Assembly (NCBI RefSeq): GCF_010993985.1
Contig: NZ_WINH01000009.1
Location: 90,378-154,377 of the forward strand
Source: Paraferrimonas sp. SM1919
Lineage (GTDB): Bacteria > Pseudomonadota > Gammaproteobacteria > Enterobacterales > Shewanellaceae
Length of the DNA stretch: 64,000 bases
Reading direction: 5' to 3'
Numbering within the stretch: the stretch's first letter is position 1; the number at the start of each line of letters is the position of its first letter. Of the stretch, positions 8,652 to 18,479 are shown one piece after another. Made by a program: the position numbers and the translations under genes. The notes under the pieces were generated by a model. The model made no database searches. It had not been told where the DNA came from and worked only from the letters and a program-made list of their open reading frames with translations.

Positions 8652-9548
8652 CTAATTAAAATCTGGTTGAACAGTAAGATTGATATTCTTAAGCTGCTGA
8701 TAAATTTCAGGTTCGCTTGACACCGGTAGTTTACCCGCTTTCTTGACAGCAAAAATAGCTGTTCCACAAACGTGACTGTCTCCGGAGATTTCTCTTACAT
8801 TAGTAACAAATCCATCACTAGCAAGGCGAATATTAAGACGACAATGCTTACCACGCATAGTTTCATCTTTATTCCAATTTCTTTGGATAGTCGCACTAAT
8901 TAGAGCCGTGTATCTTTCCACTTCAGATACCACTCTTTTTGCTCGAGCTTGTGCTATTTGCTCTTGCTCGGCCGCTAGTTGTCTCGCCATTTCTTCTTCT
9001 AAAGCTTTTTGACGAGCCTCTTCTTGTTTGCGCTTACGCTCAGCTTCTGCTTTTCGTTTTCGCTCAGCTTCTTCTTTTTGTTGGCGCTCTTTTTCTTTAC
9101 GTTTACGTTCCGCCTCTGCCTTGGCAAATTCTGCTGCCGCTTGTTCCGCTTTTAGTCTTTCTGCTTTTTCTAAAGCTTTTGCTTTGGCGGCCGCTTGCTT
9201 AGCCTTTTCTGTTTCTTTGAGTTTCTGTTGTCGTAGGCGTTCTAGCTCTTGGAGCCGCTTACGCTCTTTCTCTGCCACACGTTTAGAGTCCGCAATTTTT
9301 TTATCGACCGCTTTTTGTCTTGCAATTTCATTCTGCTTAATGCGTTCGCGTTCAGCCTTAATTTTGCGTACTTGCTCTTCTACCTTAGCTTTATCAACAA
9401 CAACTGCTTCAACAATATCCACTTTAGGCTGGGCGGCGACTATTGGCTTTGGAGTATGATTTTGAGCAGAAAATGCCAATGCTACCAGCGCAACAACATG
9501 TGCAACGGCAGAAATTAACAAAAACTTTTTAAATAAACCCGTTGCCAT
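8652..9548 (-). CDS. tolA: Tol-Pal system protein TolA
   Basis: Inner-membrane protein spanning the periplasm, 298 aa. It has one N-terminal membrane helix (about 8-28), a long charged helix (about 50-205) of Lys/Glu/Ala/Arg repeats, and a C-terminal domain (about 205-298) with ATIQRNW and [11 protein letters not shown]. It transmits proton-motive-force energy from TolQR to TolB-Pal. It is shorter than E. coli TolA (421 aa), mainly through a shorter helical stalk. ACAGGAGTAATA precedes the ATG. Confidence 0.95.
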   Translation of the reverse strand: MATGLFKKFLLISAVAHVVALVALAFSAQNHTPKPIVAAQPKVDIVEAVVVDKAKVEEQVRKIKAERERIKQNEIARQKAVDKKIADSKRVAEKERKRLQELERLRQQKLKETEKAKQAAAKAKALEKAERLKAEQAAAEFAKAEAERKRKEKERQQKEEAERKRKAEAERKRKQEEARQKALEEEMARQLAAEQEQIAQARAKRVVSEVERYTALISATIQRNWNKDETMRGKHCRLNIRLASDGFVTNVREISGDSHVCGTAIFAVKKAGKLPVSSEPEIYQQLKNINLTVQPDFN

Positions 9549-9550
9549 TA

Positions 9551-9988
9551 TTACTCCTGTTCTGGCTCAGTCATTAAACCAACCGCAGGCACCCCGGCCG
9601 ACTGCAAGGTAATCATTAACTGGATCACTCTGTTATAGCTGACTTGACCATCCCCACGAACAACCACATTACGTTCTGGCTCTAAAATGATTAAGGCTGC
9701 CACACGAGTGGCCATGTCTTCTAGCTCAAGGGGCTGATCTGCTCCGGCATTACCATCAGCATCTAAGTAATAAAAGCCTTCAGCATCAACCGAAGCAACA
9801 ATAGGAGGCTTAGCATCAGTTGGTAAAGCTTCAGCTTCACCCTGGGGTAAATCCACCTTCACACCCTGAGTGATAAGCGGCGCGGTAACCATAAAGATGA
9901 TCAGCAACACCAACATGACATCGATATAGGGCACTACGTTAATTTCAGCAACTGGACGACGTCTACGACGTTGATAAGTGCCATTCAT
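9551..9988 (-). CDS. tolR: Tol-Pal system protein TolR
   Basis: ExbD/TolR-family protein of 145 aa with one membrane helix. The segment INVVPYIDVMLVLLIIFMV carries the conserved membrane Asp that takes part in proton translocation. A periplasmic dimerisation domain follows. It lies 2 bp from both tolQ and tolA, which indicates tight translational coupling. Confidence 0.96.
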   Translation of the reverse strand: MNGTYQRRRRRPVAEINVVPYIDVMLVLLIIFMVTAPLITQGVKVDLPQGEAEALPTDAKPPIVASVDAEGFYYLDADGNAGADQPLELEDMATRVAALIILEPERNVVVRGDGQVSYNRVIQLMITLQSAGVPAVGLMTEPEQE

Positions 9989-9990
9989 GG

Positions 9991-10674
9991 TTACTTACCT
10001 TTTGCCTGATAAGCTTGGCGCTGCAAAATGGAGGTAAATTCATCCATAAAGTTTACATAGCTACTTTCTAGCTTTTCTACTTTTACCGTATAACGGTTAT
10101 AAGCCATTACTGCAGGAATTGCAGCAAAAAGTCCCATCGCAGTCGCAACTAGCGCCTCAGCAATACCTGGGGCAACCATAGATAAAGTCGCATTTTGAAC
10201 TGAACCTAAGGCAATAAATGAGTTCATGATCCCCCAAACCGTTCCAAACAATCCAATATAAGGACTGATTGAACCAATGGTTGCCAACGTTGGTAATTTT
10301 AACTCAAGATTATCCACTTCACGGGTTAAACTTACTCGCATGGCACGATAGGCACCACTGACTAATGATTCTGGAGTAGAGTTGGCTAATTTAGAGCTTC
10401 TCGCAAACTCTTTAAAACCATTACTGAACATCAGCTCTAAAGCATTGGCCTGTTGTTTTTGCTTTATTTCTGCAAACAATTGATTTAAGTCGGTGCCAGC
10501 CCAAAACTTATCCTCAAAGTTTTCCGCCTCTATTACAGCCTGCGCTAATAACTTGCGTTTTTGTAAAATAATCGCCCATGAAACCACTGACATCAGCAAT
10601 AATGTCAGCATAACGACTTTAACTAACCAACTTGCTTGTAAAAAAAGCCCTAAAAAGCTCATATCAGCTTCCAC
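9991..10674 (-). CDS. tolQ: Tol-Pal system protein TolQ
   Basis: MotA/TolQ/ExbB proton-channel protein of 227 aa with three membrane segments (about 12-35, 130-155 and 165-190); the conserved [19 protein letters not shown] region is visible. The start codon is uncertain. A GTG at 10674 has an excellent AAGGAG seven bases upstream and overlaps ybgC by 11 bp. An ATG at 10662 has only GGAAG. The GTG is preferred because the resulting N-terminus has the same short lead as E. coli TolQ. Confidence 0.95.
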   Translation of the reverse strand: MEADMSFLGLFLQASWLVKVVMLTLLLMSVVSWAIILQKRKLLAQAVIEAENFEDKFWAGTDLNQLFAEIKQKQQANALELMFSNGFKEFARSSKLANSTPESLVSGAYRAMRVSLTREVDNLELKLPTLATIGSISPYIGLFGTVWGIMNSFIALGSVQNATLSMVAPGIAEALVATAMGLFAAIPAVMAYNRYTVKVEKLESSYVNFMDEFTSILQRQAYQAKGK

Positions 10675-11065
10675 AAGTAAACTCCTTTAATATCTCTTTT
10701 GGTATCGCACAGGGGCGCATACTCTCCATATCTATACAGGCGACTTTAATTTTCCCTTGGCAATATAGGGCACCAGTATCGTCTTGAAGTTCCTGAACAA
10801 ATAACAAACTGGCACGGGCAGCTTTTTCTAATTTAGTCACAACCTTTAATTTTTGTTCTAATTGTGCGCCCTTAACAAAATCAAGCTCAGCCTTAGTCAC
10901 CACAAACCCTAACTTGGCTGCTAATAACTTTGATTGATTGATGCCTAAATGAGTTAACCATTCGCTTCGAGCTCTTTCAAAAAACTTCAAATAATTGGCG
11001 TGATAAACAATCCCACCAGCGTCAGTATCTTCATAATAAATTGTAATAGGCCAACTAAATTGCAT
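10664..11065 (-). CDS. ybgC: Acyl-CoA thioesterase YbgC
   Basis: Hotdog-fold thioesterase of about 133 aa (E. coli YbgC 134 aa), first gene of the tol-pal operon. The catalytic signature [20 protein letters not shown] is present. In E. coli it hydrolyses short-chain acyl-CoA and is linked to phospholipid metabolism near the Tol complex. The start at 11065 is preferred over upstream ATGs at 11080 and 11086 because AGGGA lies five bases before it and the length then fits the family. Confidence 0.93.
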   Translation of the reverse strand: MQFSWPITIYYEDTDAGGIVYHANYLKFFERARSEWLTHLGINQSKLLAAKLGFVVTKAELDFVKGAQLEQKLKVVTKLEKAARASLLFVQELQDDTGALYCQGKIKVACIDMESMRPCAIPKEILKEFTCGS

Positions 11066-11463
11066 TTGCTTCCCTAACATGCTCATTTTCGCTCACTATA
11101 CATGAGTTCATCTATGATATAAATTCCTCAGCAGAGGTAGCGAACATTATTCAAGCAGTTATACATCAATAATTTTCATAGAAAATGTAACAAAGCATTG
11201 GGGTAGTCTAATCAAAGAGCCTGACTTAAGGCTGAACAGATGACCAAAGCTAAAAATAAAACCAAACATTCATTAGAATAACTAATGTCCCTGTAAAGTT
11301 TTATTCGTTTGATATGCGACTATTTAAATCTTAATATAGCGACATATTAGTGACCTGAACCCCAACCTCAGCTCACTTTTAATCATCATTTTTGATTGAC
11401 TATCTTTTAAATTGTTGATTTTCCATACCCTAACCCGCAATAAATTTTCATTGCGGGTTTTTT
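11066..11463. other. 398-bp intergenic region between ybgC and motY
   Basis: No protein gene is visible on either strand. The lower part should hold the promoter of the tol-pal operon (minus strand); only a weak candidate is seen there, with a TATATC -10-like box. The upper part ends in a strong plus-strand terminator that no plus-strand gene explains. The DNA is AT-rich. Confidence 0.5.
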
Positions 11464-11465
11464 TT
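11432..11465 (+). terminator. Plus-strand rho-independent terminator without a cognate gene
   Basis: Stem AACCCGCAAT / ATTGCGGGTT with an 8-nt loop and a run of eight T on the plus strand. On the minus strand the hairpin is not followed by T residues, so it does not serve motY or ybgC as read here. Its T-run overlaps the motY stop codon. Confidence 0.8.
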
Positions 11466-12315
11466 AATCCCTTTTCAGTTCTATCATCACGCGACGATTA
11501 TTGGCTCTTCCAAATTCACTCGCATTAGAATCTATAAATCGTTTTTCACCATAAGCATTTTTCACGATGATACGATCATCGATACCAATATCACTAAAAT
11601 ATGCCTGCAACGCCTCTATCCGTTTCTCACTCATGGTTTTATTGCTTGCCGGAGTGCCATAGCTGTCTGTATAAGCTGAGATAATAACCGCAGTTACTTC
11701 GGGCTGAAGTGCTAAATAACGCTTTATCTTTTTTAATTGTTGTAATGAACTCAATGTGAACCTTTCACTACCATGTTGATAGCCAATTACGGTTAATGCA
11801 ATATCCTCAAAACGATAATCGAGTAAACGACTTAAACACTTTTGATAACGTTGAAAGTTGTTCTGAAAATTAACAGGTTGAACAACAACCCTGCCATATT
11901 GCTGGTGTGGTGCGCTTTTAATTAATAAACCTGTCTGGGCACCTTGGGCTAATACCTCAATGATATTTTGGGTTTCAGTCTCCCCGAGCACAAGATCAAA
12001 ATGAGCATGATAGTCCGCTTCAAATAGTTCTTTAGGTTGCTCTCCCGGTTGCCAAGGAGGTGCAAGCTGTAAAAACTTAACCTTTTGTGAAAGCCTATTA
12101 ACTTGATTAGAAGTTAAGACAAATTGGCTGTACTGCTCTCCAGCTTGCTTTACAATCTTAACTTGACCAAAACTCGCGATATCATGACTAAGCTGGCATT
12201 GTAGGGGGGAATCGAATTGCAACGTCCACTTGGCTTGGCTTAAAGGTGTCGAAATGTCTGCGCCTTGGAGTGCCCAACTATAAAATAATATTATCCCTAA
12301 TGCGTATTTTCTCAC
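11464..12315 (-). CDS. motY: Sodium-type flagellar T-ring protein MotY
   Basis: Periplasmic protein of 283 aa with a signal peptide, a MotY-specific N-terminal domain (about 20-150) and a C-terminal OmpA-like peptidoglycan-binding domain (about 165-283, with SEKRIEAL and NNRRVMIEL). Diagnostic MotY segments are CQLSHDIASFG, APPWQPGEQ and YRFEDIALTV. In Vibrio MotY forms the T ring that holds the PomAB stator of Na+-driven polar flagella. The start is GTG, with GGGATGAGG just upstream. It is divergent from rnt, an arrangement I recall from Vibrio and Shewanella. Confidence 0.88.
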   Translation of the reverse strand: MRKYALGIILFYSWALQGADISTPLSQAKWTLQFDSPLQCQLSHDIASFGQVKIVKQAGEQYSQFVLTSNQVNRLSQKVKFLQLAPPWQPGEQPKELFEADYHAHFDLVLGETETQNIIEVLAQGAQTGLLIKSAPHQQYGRVVVQPVNFQNNFQRYQKCLSRLLDYRFEDIALTVIGYQHGSERFTLSSLQQLKKIKRYLALQPEVTAVIISAYTDSYGTPASNKTMSEKRIEALQAYFSDIGIDDRIIVKNAYGEKRFIDSNASEFGRANNRRVMIELKRD

Positions 12316-12475
12316 AACCTCATCCCAAAAATTTAATACTTATAGTAAAAGTCGGCAAACTTCTCGTAAGCTTTACTAACATAAGACTAATTTATCCTTT
12401 TTCTGTTGCATAGGGCAATGACTTCTTGTTCCGGATTGTAGATAATAGGCTGATATTTTTTGATTGAGCTTTTCC

Positions 12476-13141
12476 ATGTCCGACGAAATTAACTGTCTAT
12501 CCTTAAAAAGTCGTTTTCGAGGTTATTATCCCGTCGTTATTGATATTGAAACTGCGGGTTTTAATTGCCATACCGATGCGATGCTCGAAATTGCTGCCAG
12601 TTTAATCGCCATGAACGACCAAGGCGACCTTTACATTAAAGAAACCCTACACTTCAATGTTGAACCTTTTGAAGGTGCAAATTTAGAAAAAGCGGCATTA
12701 GAGTTTAACGGTATTGATCCGTTCAACCCCTTGCGAGCTGCGGTATCCGAGAAAGACGCCCTACAAGCCATTTTTAAAGCGGTACGTAAAGAATTAAAAC
12801 ACACTGGCTGTCACCGAGCATTACTGGTCGCCCATAATGCAGCTTTTGATAATGGCTTTTTTCAACAAGCTACCGCTCGAGCAGCCTTAAAAAGAACGCC
12901 ATTTCACCCGTTTGCCACTTTTGATACCGCGACCTTGGCTGGATTAGCATTAGGCCAAACAGTGCTGGCAAAAGCTTGTCAGCAAGCGGGGATCGAGTTT
13001 AACAACAAAGAAGCCCATTCAGCCTTATATGATACAGAGCGAACTGCCGAGCTATTTTGCTTTATCGTAAACCGCTACAAAGCACTTGGTGGCTGGCCAT
13101 TAGCCATCGACACCCCAGAATCAACAGAGGATAACAAATGA
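12476..13141 (+). CDS. rnt: Ribonuclease T
   Basis: DEDD-family 3'-5' exoribonuclease of about 221 aa that trims the 3' ends of tRNA and other stable RNAs. Catalytic motifs are [11 protein letters not shown] (Exo I), the central [12 protein letters not shown] (Exo II) and [12 protein letters not shown] (Exo III). The match to E. coli RNase T is close throughout (for example [20 protein letters not shown]). The ATG at 12476 is preferred to an in-frame TTG at 12464 because it gives the family's MSD start. The stop codon overlaps the next gene's start as ATGA. Confidence 0.96.
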   Translation: MSDEINCLSLKSRFRGYYPVVIDIETAGFNCHTDAMLEIAASLIAMNDQGDLYIKETLHFNVEPFEGANLEKAALEFNGIDPFNPLRAAVSEKDALQAIFKAVRKELKHTGCHRALLVAHNAAFDNGFFQQATARAALKRTPFHPFATFDTATLAGLALGQTVLAKACQQAGIEFNNKEAHSALYDTERTAELFCFIVNRYKALGGWPLAIDTPESTEDNK

Positions 13142-14460
13142 ACGCGGTAGTCATTGCAGTTTGTTTAATGCTGGGCTTATCATTAGCCCGCATAAATGTC
13201 GTAATCGCTTTAACAATCAGTGCCATTGTCGCTGGACTTAGCGCTGGTTTAGGTATCAATGATACCATTAGCGCCTTTAATGAAGGCTTGGGCGGTGGAG
13301 CAAAAATTGCTTTAGGTTATGCTATGCTTGGTGCGTTCGCGGTTGCCTTGAGCCGCAGTGGGATAACTGATTTACTTGCCCATAAATTATTAGCCAAGTT
13401 TAATCAAAGTCCACAGGGTAATAACCTAGTTTGGGTTAAATTTGCTCTGCTCTCGTTGGTGCTGATGGCTGCCGTAAGCTCCCAGAATATTCTGCCGATC
13501 CACATTGCTTTTGTGCCTATTCTGATCCCACCATTATTAATCCTATTTAATGAGCTACAGATGGATAGGCGTCTTGTCGCTTGTGTGATCACATTTGGTT
13601 TAGTCACTACTTATATGGTGTTACCTTTAGGGTTTGGTGGTATTTTCTTAAATGATATTTTGTTGCAAAATTTACAACAAAATGGGTTAACCGTTGCTTT
13701 AAACCAAGTACCTAAAGCAATGTTACTGCCTGCATCTGGAATGGTGTTTGGCTTACTTGTTGCTGTATTTATCAGCTACCGTAAACCAAGACAGTATCAA
13801 GAAAAGCCTCTTTCTCAAGTTCACAATGAACCAAAACAAGTAGAGCCTAAACAACTGCTGATTGCGCTGACCGCGATTATTGCCACTTTATTAGTGCAAT
13901 TGACCACTGATTCAATGATCATTGGTGCCCTTACTGGTTTCATGATTTTCTCATTAGGTGGTACTTTAAAAGCAGATGGTGAACAAGACGCGGTACTTGA
14001 GGGCATGCGTATGATGGCCATGATTGGTTTTATCATGATTGCCGCAGCGGGCTTTGCTTCGGTAGTCAAAGCAACCAATGAAGTACCCGCACTTGTCGAT
14101 GCTATTTCTGGTTCAATAGGACAAAATAAAGCATTGGCGGCTATGGCAATGCTGATTGTTGGATTGTTAATTACTATGGGTATTGGTTCATCGTTTTCGA
14201 CCATTCCAATTATTGCCACCATCTATGTACCACTGGCATTAGAATTTGGCTTCAGCCCAATGGCCATTATTGCACTAGTGGGTACCGCTGGTGCATTAGG
14301 TGATGCTGGCAGCCCAGCTTCAGATTCAACCCTAGGGCCAACCTCAGGCCTAAATGCTGATGGCCAACATGATCATATTCGGGACTCAGTGATCCCAACG
14401 TTCCTACACTATAACTTACCGTTATTAGTGACAGGCTGGATTGCGGTAATGGTGCTGTAG
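13138..14460 (+). CDS. Na+/H+ antiporter family transporter (YuiF-like)
   Basis: Integral membrane protein of 440 aa with about 11-12 hydrophobic segments. The N-terminus resembles the Na_H_antiport_2 domain and the remainder the NhaC-type Na_H_antiporter domain. The conserved polar stretch [20 protein letters not shown] lies near residues 385-404. Relatives include Bacillus YuiF, annotated as an amino-acid transporter, so the substrate (Na+/H+ exchange or amino-acid transport) is not settled by sequence. It overlaps rnt by 4 bp (ATGA), so the two are co-translated. A strong hairpin terminator follows. Confidence 0.85.
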   Translation: MNAVVIAVCLMLGLSLARINVVIALTISAIVAGLSAGLGINDTISAFNEGLGGGAKIALGYAMLGAFAVALSRSGITDLLAHKLLAKFNQSPQGNNLVWVKFALLSLVLMAAVSSQNILPIHIAFVPILIPPLLILFNELQMDRRLVACVITFGLVTTYMVLPLGFGGIFLNDILLQNLQQNGLTVALNQVPKAMLLPASGMVFGLLVAVFISYRKPRQYQEKPLSQVHNEPKQVEPKQLLIALTAIIATLLVQLTTDSMIIGALTGFMIFSLGGTLKADGEQDAVLEGMRMMAMIGFIMIAAAGFASVVKATNEVPALVDAISGSIGQNKALAAMAMLIVGLLITMGIGSSFSTIPIIATIYVPLALEFGFSPMAIIALVGTAGALGDAGSPASDSTLGPTSGLNADGQHDHIRDSVIPTFLHYNLPLLVTGWIAVMVL

Positions 14461-14495
14461 CCGGCGAAGCCCGCAAACCCATGAACTACAAATTA

Positions 14496-14524
14496 AAATG
14501 CCGCGTTATCGCGGCATTTTTTAT
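14496..14524 (+). terminator. Terminator of rnt-antiporter operon
   Basis: Perfect stem AAATGCCGCG / CGCGGCATTT with loop TTAT and a following T-run, 35 bp after the antiporter stop codon. Confidence 0.88.
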
Positions 14525-14596
14525 ATGGGATTAGCGATTACAATGAGTAGACTGGTGAAATTAATGTAACTGTAACCCCATTTTGCGGGTACAAAA

Positions 14597-14631
14597 AAGG
14601 GCCACCTATTGTAAGTAACCCTTTAATTTAA
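14597..14631 (-). terminator. Possible terminator of sucCD
   Basis: On the minus strand AAAGGG and CCCTTT flank an imperfect stem-loop followed by TTTTTTG. It lies about 100 bp beyond the sucD stop codon. The stem is weaker than the other terminators in this window. Confidence 0.45.
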
Positions 14632-14731
14632 AATTAAATTCATTCACTGTAGCCGTTATCGGCGTGCCGTAGATGCAAAACAACACCCAAGGCGAAGCCG
14701 CGCTCAAGAAACGAATTTTCGTGCGAGTTTA

Positions 14732-15604
14732 TTACCAGCCCGTTTTCTCACGCAGTGCACTGCCAATTTCAGCTAGAGAACGAACGGTACGAACGCCCGC
14801 AGCTTCTAAAGCGGCAAACTTTTCGTCTGCAGTACCCTTACCACCAGAGATAATCGCACCGGCGTGGCCCATACGTTTACCAGGAGGCGCGGTTACACCT
14901 GCAATGTAAGAAACGACAGGTTTAGATACATTATCTTTGATGTAAGCCGCGGCTTCTTCTTCTGCGGTACCACCAATCTCACCAATCATGACGATGGCTT
15001 CGGTTTGAGGGTCGTTTTCGAACATCTCGAGCACATCAATAAAGTTAGTGCCAGGGATTGGGTCGCCACCAATACCTACACAGGTAGACTGACCAAAACC
15101 TTCGTCGGTAGTTTGCTTCACCGCTTCATAGGTTAAAGTACCAGAACGCGAAACAATGCCCACTTTACCAGGCTTATGAATGTGGCCTGGCATAATGCCG
15201 ATTTTGCTCTCACCTGGGGTGATAATACCCGGACAGTTAGGACCAATCATACGCACGCCTGACTGATCTAGCTTGATTTTAACTTCAACCATATCCAAAG
15301 TTGGAATGCCTTCGGTAATACAAACTATCAGTTCAATACCCGCATCAATAGCTTCTAGAATCGCATCTTTACAAAATGGCGCAGGTACATAAATCACCGA
15401 TGCGGTTGCGCCCGTTTGTTCAACCGCTTCCGCCACCGTATTAAATACGGGTAAACCTAGGTGGGTTTGACCGCCCTTACCTGGGCTGACACCACCAACA
15501 AGCGCTGTGCCGTATTCTAGTGCTTGCTCTGAGTGGAAAGTGCCTTGACCACCGGTAAACCCCTGACAAATAACCTTCGTATCTTTATTTAATAAAACAG
15601 CCAT
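14732..15604 (-). CDS. sucD: Succinyl-CoA synthetase alpha subunit SucD
   Basis: TCA-cycle enzyme subunit (290 aa, E. coli 289 aa) that interconverts succinyl-CoA and succinate with nucleotide triphosphate formation. It has the CoA-binding Rossmann region ([17 protein letters not shown]), [12 protein letters not shown], and the phosphohistidine loop [19 protein letters not shown] near the C-terminus. The start at 15604, just after the sucC stop codon, gives the family's [11 protein letters not shown] beginning and has GGAGG within sucC as its Shine-Dalgarno. A longer in-frame extension inside sucC is not credible. Confidence 0.97.
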   Translation of the reverse strand: MAVLLNKDTKVICQGFTGGQGTFHSEQALEYGTALVGGVSPGKGGQTHLGLPVFNTVAEAVEQTGATASVIYVPAPFCKDAILEAIDAGIELIVCITEGIPTLDMVEVKIKLDQSGVRMIGPNCPGIITPGESKIGIMPGHIHKPGKVGIVSRSGTLTYEAVKQTTDEGFGQSTCVGIGGDPIPGTNFIDVLEMFENDPQTEAIVMIGEIGGTAEEEAAAYIKDNVSKPVVSYIAGVTAPPGKRMGHAGAIISGGKGTADEKFAALEAAGVRTVRSLAEIGSALREKTGW

Positions 15605-15605
15605 G

Positions 15606-16772
15606 TTATTTGCCCTCCGCTGCTTTAACGACTTGCTCAGCTGCATCAGACAGGCTGCTTGCGGCAATAATATCTAAACCAGAGTTAGCAAGAACCTGTG
15701 AACCTTTTTCAGCGTTGGTCCCCTCTAAACGGACAACCACAGGTACAGTAACACCTACTTCTTTAACGGCGCCAATAATACCTTCAGCAATCATGTCACA
15801 GCGGACGATGCCACCGAAAATATTCACCAATACGGCCTTAACGTTATCGTCTGAAAGGATAATTTTAAAAGCTTCTGCCACGCGCTCTTTAGTTGCACCA
15901 CCGCCAACATCAAGGAAGTTAGCAGGCTTACCACCGTGCAGGTTAACAATGTCCATGGTACCCATTGCAAGACCAGCACCATTAACCATACAACCCACAT
16001 TACCATCTAGGGCCACATAGTTCAGCTCCCATTGCGCAGCATGAGCTTCACGCTCATCTTCTTGGGAAGGATCGGCCATCTCACGAATCTTAGGTTGACG
16101 ATAAATAGCATTACTATCAACGTTGATTTTGCCATCCAAACAATTTAGACCGCCTTGCTTAGTGATCACCAACGGATTAATTTCCAGTAGAGCAAAGTCT
16201 AGGTCACTAAACATTTTCGCTAAACCTAAGAAAACCTTAGTGAATTGCTTAATTTGATCACCACTTAGGCCCAATTTAAATGCCAGTTGGCGTGCTTGAT
16301 AGGGTTGCGCCCCAACTAATGGGTCAATTGCGACTTTATGAATCAGCTCAGGCGTTTTTTCCGCAACGGTCTCAATATCTACACCGCCTTCGGTTGACGC
16401 CATAAATACTATTTTTTGACTGGTACGATCCACCACCGCACCTAAATACAACTCATTGGCAATGTCACAACACTCTTCAACTAAGATTTTGTTGACCGGT
16501 TGTCCATTTTCATCAGTCTGATAAGTTACTAGATTTTTGCCTAACCAGCTTTGGGCAAATTCTCTAATGGCGTCCTTTGATTCGACAACTTGAACACCTC
16601 CAGCTTTTCCACGCCCACCAGCATGTACTTGGCATTTTACAACCCAGCGACTACCGCCAATCTTATCTGCAGCTTCCGCCGCTTCTTGCGGGGTACTACA
16701 GGCTAAGCCTTCTGACACTGGAAGGCCGTACTTGGCAAAAATTTGTTTTGCCTGATACTCATGCAGATTCAT
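15606..16772 (-). CDS. sucC: Succinyl-CoA synthetase beta subunit SucC
   Basis: ATP-grasp subunit of succinyl-CoA synthetase, 388 aa, the same length as in E. coli. The N-terminal [19 protein letters not shown], the Gly-rich [13 protein letters not shown] nucleotide loop and the C-terminal [16 protein letters not shown] are typical. The start is placed at the third in-frame position after 16781, where MNLHEYQ begins. It forms a two-gene operon with sucD. The other 2-oxoglutarate dehydrogenase genes (sucAB) that often accompany it are absent here. Confidence 0.97.
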   Translation of the reverse strand: MNLHEYQAKQIFAKYGLPVSEGLACSTPQEAAEAADKIGGSRWVVKCQVHAGGRGKAGGVQVVESKDAIREFAQSWLGKNLVTYQTDENGQPVNKILVEECCDIANELYLGAVVDRTSQKIVFMASTEGGVDIETVAEKTPELIHKVAIDPLVGAQPYQARQLAFKLGLSGDQIKQFTKVFLGLAKMFSDLDFALLEINPLVITKQGGLNCLDGKINVDSNAIYRQPKIREMADPSQEDEREAHAAQWELNYVALDGNVGCMVNGAGLAMGTMDIVNLHGGKPANFLDVGGGATKERVAEAFKIILSDDNVKAVLVNIFGGIVRCDMIAEGIIGAVKEVGVTVPVVVRLEGTNAEKGSQVLANSGLDIIAASSLSDAAEQVVKAAEGK

Positions 16773-17105
16773 AATATCCATCCATATATCAGAACGTATA
16801 CTGCAAGGGCTTCATCTATGAAAATTCAGTTTTCATAACTACAGATATTGAGTCCTTTAACGTCCTACTTTTAATATTCTGCCGACTTTCTAAGCCAACT
16901 TAAGCGTGGCATTTAATAATGCATACCTAACATGACCAATTTATAATCATAATGCAACAGCAAATTGTGCGAAAAAAACTCAAGTAAAAAAAGGATTTAG
17001 AGTCTGTTTGATAGGGATCAAAGATATCATGGTGTGAGCCGAGCCTTCTTATTAAAAAAGCCCAGCTTTCACAAGCTGGGCTTTAAAACCTGGAGGCAGT
17101 TGAGA
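16773..17105. other. 333-bp region between sucC and grxD
   Basis: No gene is visible. It holds the upstream region of sucCD and the grxD terminator at 17054-17084. A candidate sucC promoter on the minus strand is TTGGCT (16893-16898) and TATTAA (16871-16876) with a 16-bp spacer; other AT-rich boxes are also possible. Confidence 0.4.
17054..17084 (-). terminator. Terminator of grxD
   Basis: Perfect stem AAAGCCCAGCTT / AAGCTGGGCTTT with a 4-nt loop. On the minus strand it ends in six T residues, about 20 bp after the grxD stop codon. Confidence 0.88.
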
Positions 17106-17444
17106 TTACTCAGCGTCTTCTTGTTTGTGTTTTGCGGCTACTTCATCGATAAGTGGCTTTAGTTCACCGGTTTGGAACATTTCAACAATAATATCGCAAC
17201 CACCAATTAATTCACCTTCAACCCATAATTGTGGGAAAGTTGGCCAATTAGCAAAAGCAGGTAGCTCAGCACGGATATCTGGGTTTTGTAAAATATCAAC
17301 ATAGGCAAAAGGCTGACCACAGTTGATTAATACTTGTGAAGCTTGAGAAGAAAAACCACAGCTTGGTAGCTTAGGTGAGCCTTTCATGTAAAGGATAATT
17401 GGGTTTTCAGCAATTTGTTGCTTAATTCTATCTATGGTTTCCAT
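17106..17444 (-). CDS. grxD: Monothiol glutaredoxin GrxD (Grx4)
   Basis: CGFS-type monothiol glutaredoxin of about 112 aa that carries and delivers [2Fe-2S] clusters with BolA-type partners. The signature KGSPKLPSCGFS, the YVDILQNPDIRAELP segment and the WPTFPQLWV stretch match E. coli GrxD. The start METIDRI at 17444 is chosen by alignment; an ATG at 17465 would add seven residues, and neither has a good Shine-Dalgarno. It is divergent from sodB. Confidence 0.95.
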   Translation of the reverse strand: METIDRIKQQIAENPIILYMKGSPKLPSCGFSSQASQVLINCGQPFAYVDILQNPDIRAELPAFANWPTFPQLWVEGELIGGCDIIVEMFQTGELKPLIDEVAAKHKQEDAE

Positions 17445-17578
17445 AATCTGACCGAAGTTATTCATAAAGATACATCTATTCTACGCCAACTTGGGTAAAA
17501 CAAAAACACAGTTTTTGTAAGGGAAATCCTTCAGATGCTCATTCAATGGGCAAAATATCAAAAACAGAGGATATTTGA

Positions 17579-17606
17579 TTCACTTCACAAAAATTATCAG
17601 TACAAT
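17579..17606 (+). promoter_or_regulatory. Probable sodB promoter
   Basis: TTCACT (17579-17584) and TACAAT (17601-17606) with a 16-bp spacer, 43 bp before the sodB start. Confidence 0.55.
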
Positions 17607-17649
17607 ACTCAGTGGAATTTTTTAAAAAATGCAAAAATGGAGCGCCATC

Positions 17650-18234
17650 ATGGCTTTTGAATTACCTGCACTACCTTATGCAATCGACGCCCTAGAGCCG
17701 CACATCTCTAAAGAAACTCTAGAGTTCCACCACGGTAAGCACCACAACACTTACGTTGTTAAGTTAAATGGTCTTATTCCTGGTACTGAGTTTGAGGGTA
17801 AATCACTAGAAGATATCGTTAAAACTTCTACCGGTGGTATCTTCAACAATGCTGCTCAAATCTGGAACCACACTTTTTACTGGCATTGTTTAGCACCAAA
17901 TGCTGGCGGCAAGCCAACGGGGGATCTAGCTGCAGCTATCGACGCAAGCTTTGGTTCTTTCGAAGCTTTCCAAGCTGAACTGAACGACAAAGCAGTAAAC
18001 AACTTTGGTTCAAGCTGGACTTGGTTAGTTAAAAACGCTGACGGTTCTCTAGCCATCGTTAATACTTCTAACGCAGCGACTCCACTCACTGAAGATGGTG
18101 TGACTCCACTACTAACTGTAGACCTATGGGAACACGCTTACTACATTGATTACCGTAATGTGCGTCCAGATTACCTAAATGGTTTTTGGCAATTAGTAAA
18201 TTGGGAATTCGTAGCGGCTAACTTCGCTGCATAA
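17650..18234 (+). CDS. sodB: Superoxide dismutase [Fe] SodB
   Basis: Cytoplasmic iron superoxide dismutase of 194 aa. Metal ligands are His27 (FHHGKHH), His74 (QIWNHTFYW), and the Asp and His of [11 protein letters not shown]. Gln70 in AAQIWNH is the active-site Gln placement typical of Fe-type rather than Mn-type enzymes. The start at 17650 is preferred over 17629 because TGGAG precedes it and it begins [10 protein letters not shown] as in E. coli SodB. Confidence 0.97.
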   Translation: MAFELPALPYAIDALEPHISKETLEFHHGKHHNTYVVKLNGLIPGTEFEGKSLEDIVKTSTGGIFNNAAQIWNHTFYWHCLAPNAGGKPTGDLAAAIDASFGSFEAFQAELNDKAVNNFGSSWTWLVKNADGSLAIVNTSNAATPLTEDGVTPLLTVDLWEHAYYIDYRNVRPDYLNGFWQLVNWEFVAANFAA

Positions 18235-18257
18235 GTTTATTTCCTGCCCCCTTAACT

Positions 18258-18290
18258 AAAGGTCAGTGACTGAGTCGCTGACCTTTTTTT
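18258..18290 (+). terminator. Terminator of sodB
   Basis: Stem built from GGTCAG and CTGACC extended by GAC/GTC around a TGA loop, followed by seven T residues. Confidence 0.85.
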
Positions 18291-18355
18291 ATCTAAGCTT
18301 ACTGCCTGTAATTATTTTTAAAATCCCATCTTAATCATTTTTAAAACCGTCATTT

Positions 18356-18376
18356 GTTGGCTAAAAATTAGCCAAC
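18356..18376. promoter_or_regulatory. Inverted repeat upstream of the SapC-family gene
   Basis: Perfect 9-bp inverted repeat GTTGGCTAA / TTAGCCAAC separated by AAA, 103 bp before the start codon at 18480. There is no T-run, so an operator or an RNA hairpin is more likely than a terminator. The binder is unknown. Confidence 0.45.
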
Positions 18377-18479
18377 TGCTAACTTTGTGACTACAGTTAT
18401 TAATGTCGTAAAAAACACTCTCTGCGTGAGAAACAACATTATTTCCATATAGTTAAAAAGCCATGGAGCCTACAAAGTT

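Noticed and set aside
9028..9459. Open frame of 143 codons opposite tolA
   Set aside because: The Arg/Ser/Leu-rich translation is the antisense image of the Lys/Glu/Ala repeats of TolA.
15605..15667. Longer start of sucD inside sucC
   Set aside because: The extra 21 residues are the out-of-frame end of sucC. The family begins at the ATG at 15604, which has a Shine-Dalgarno.
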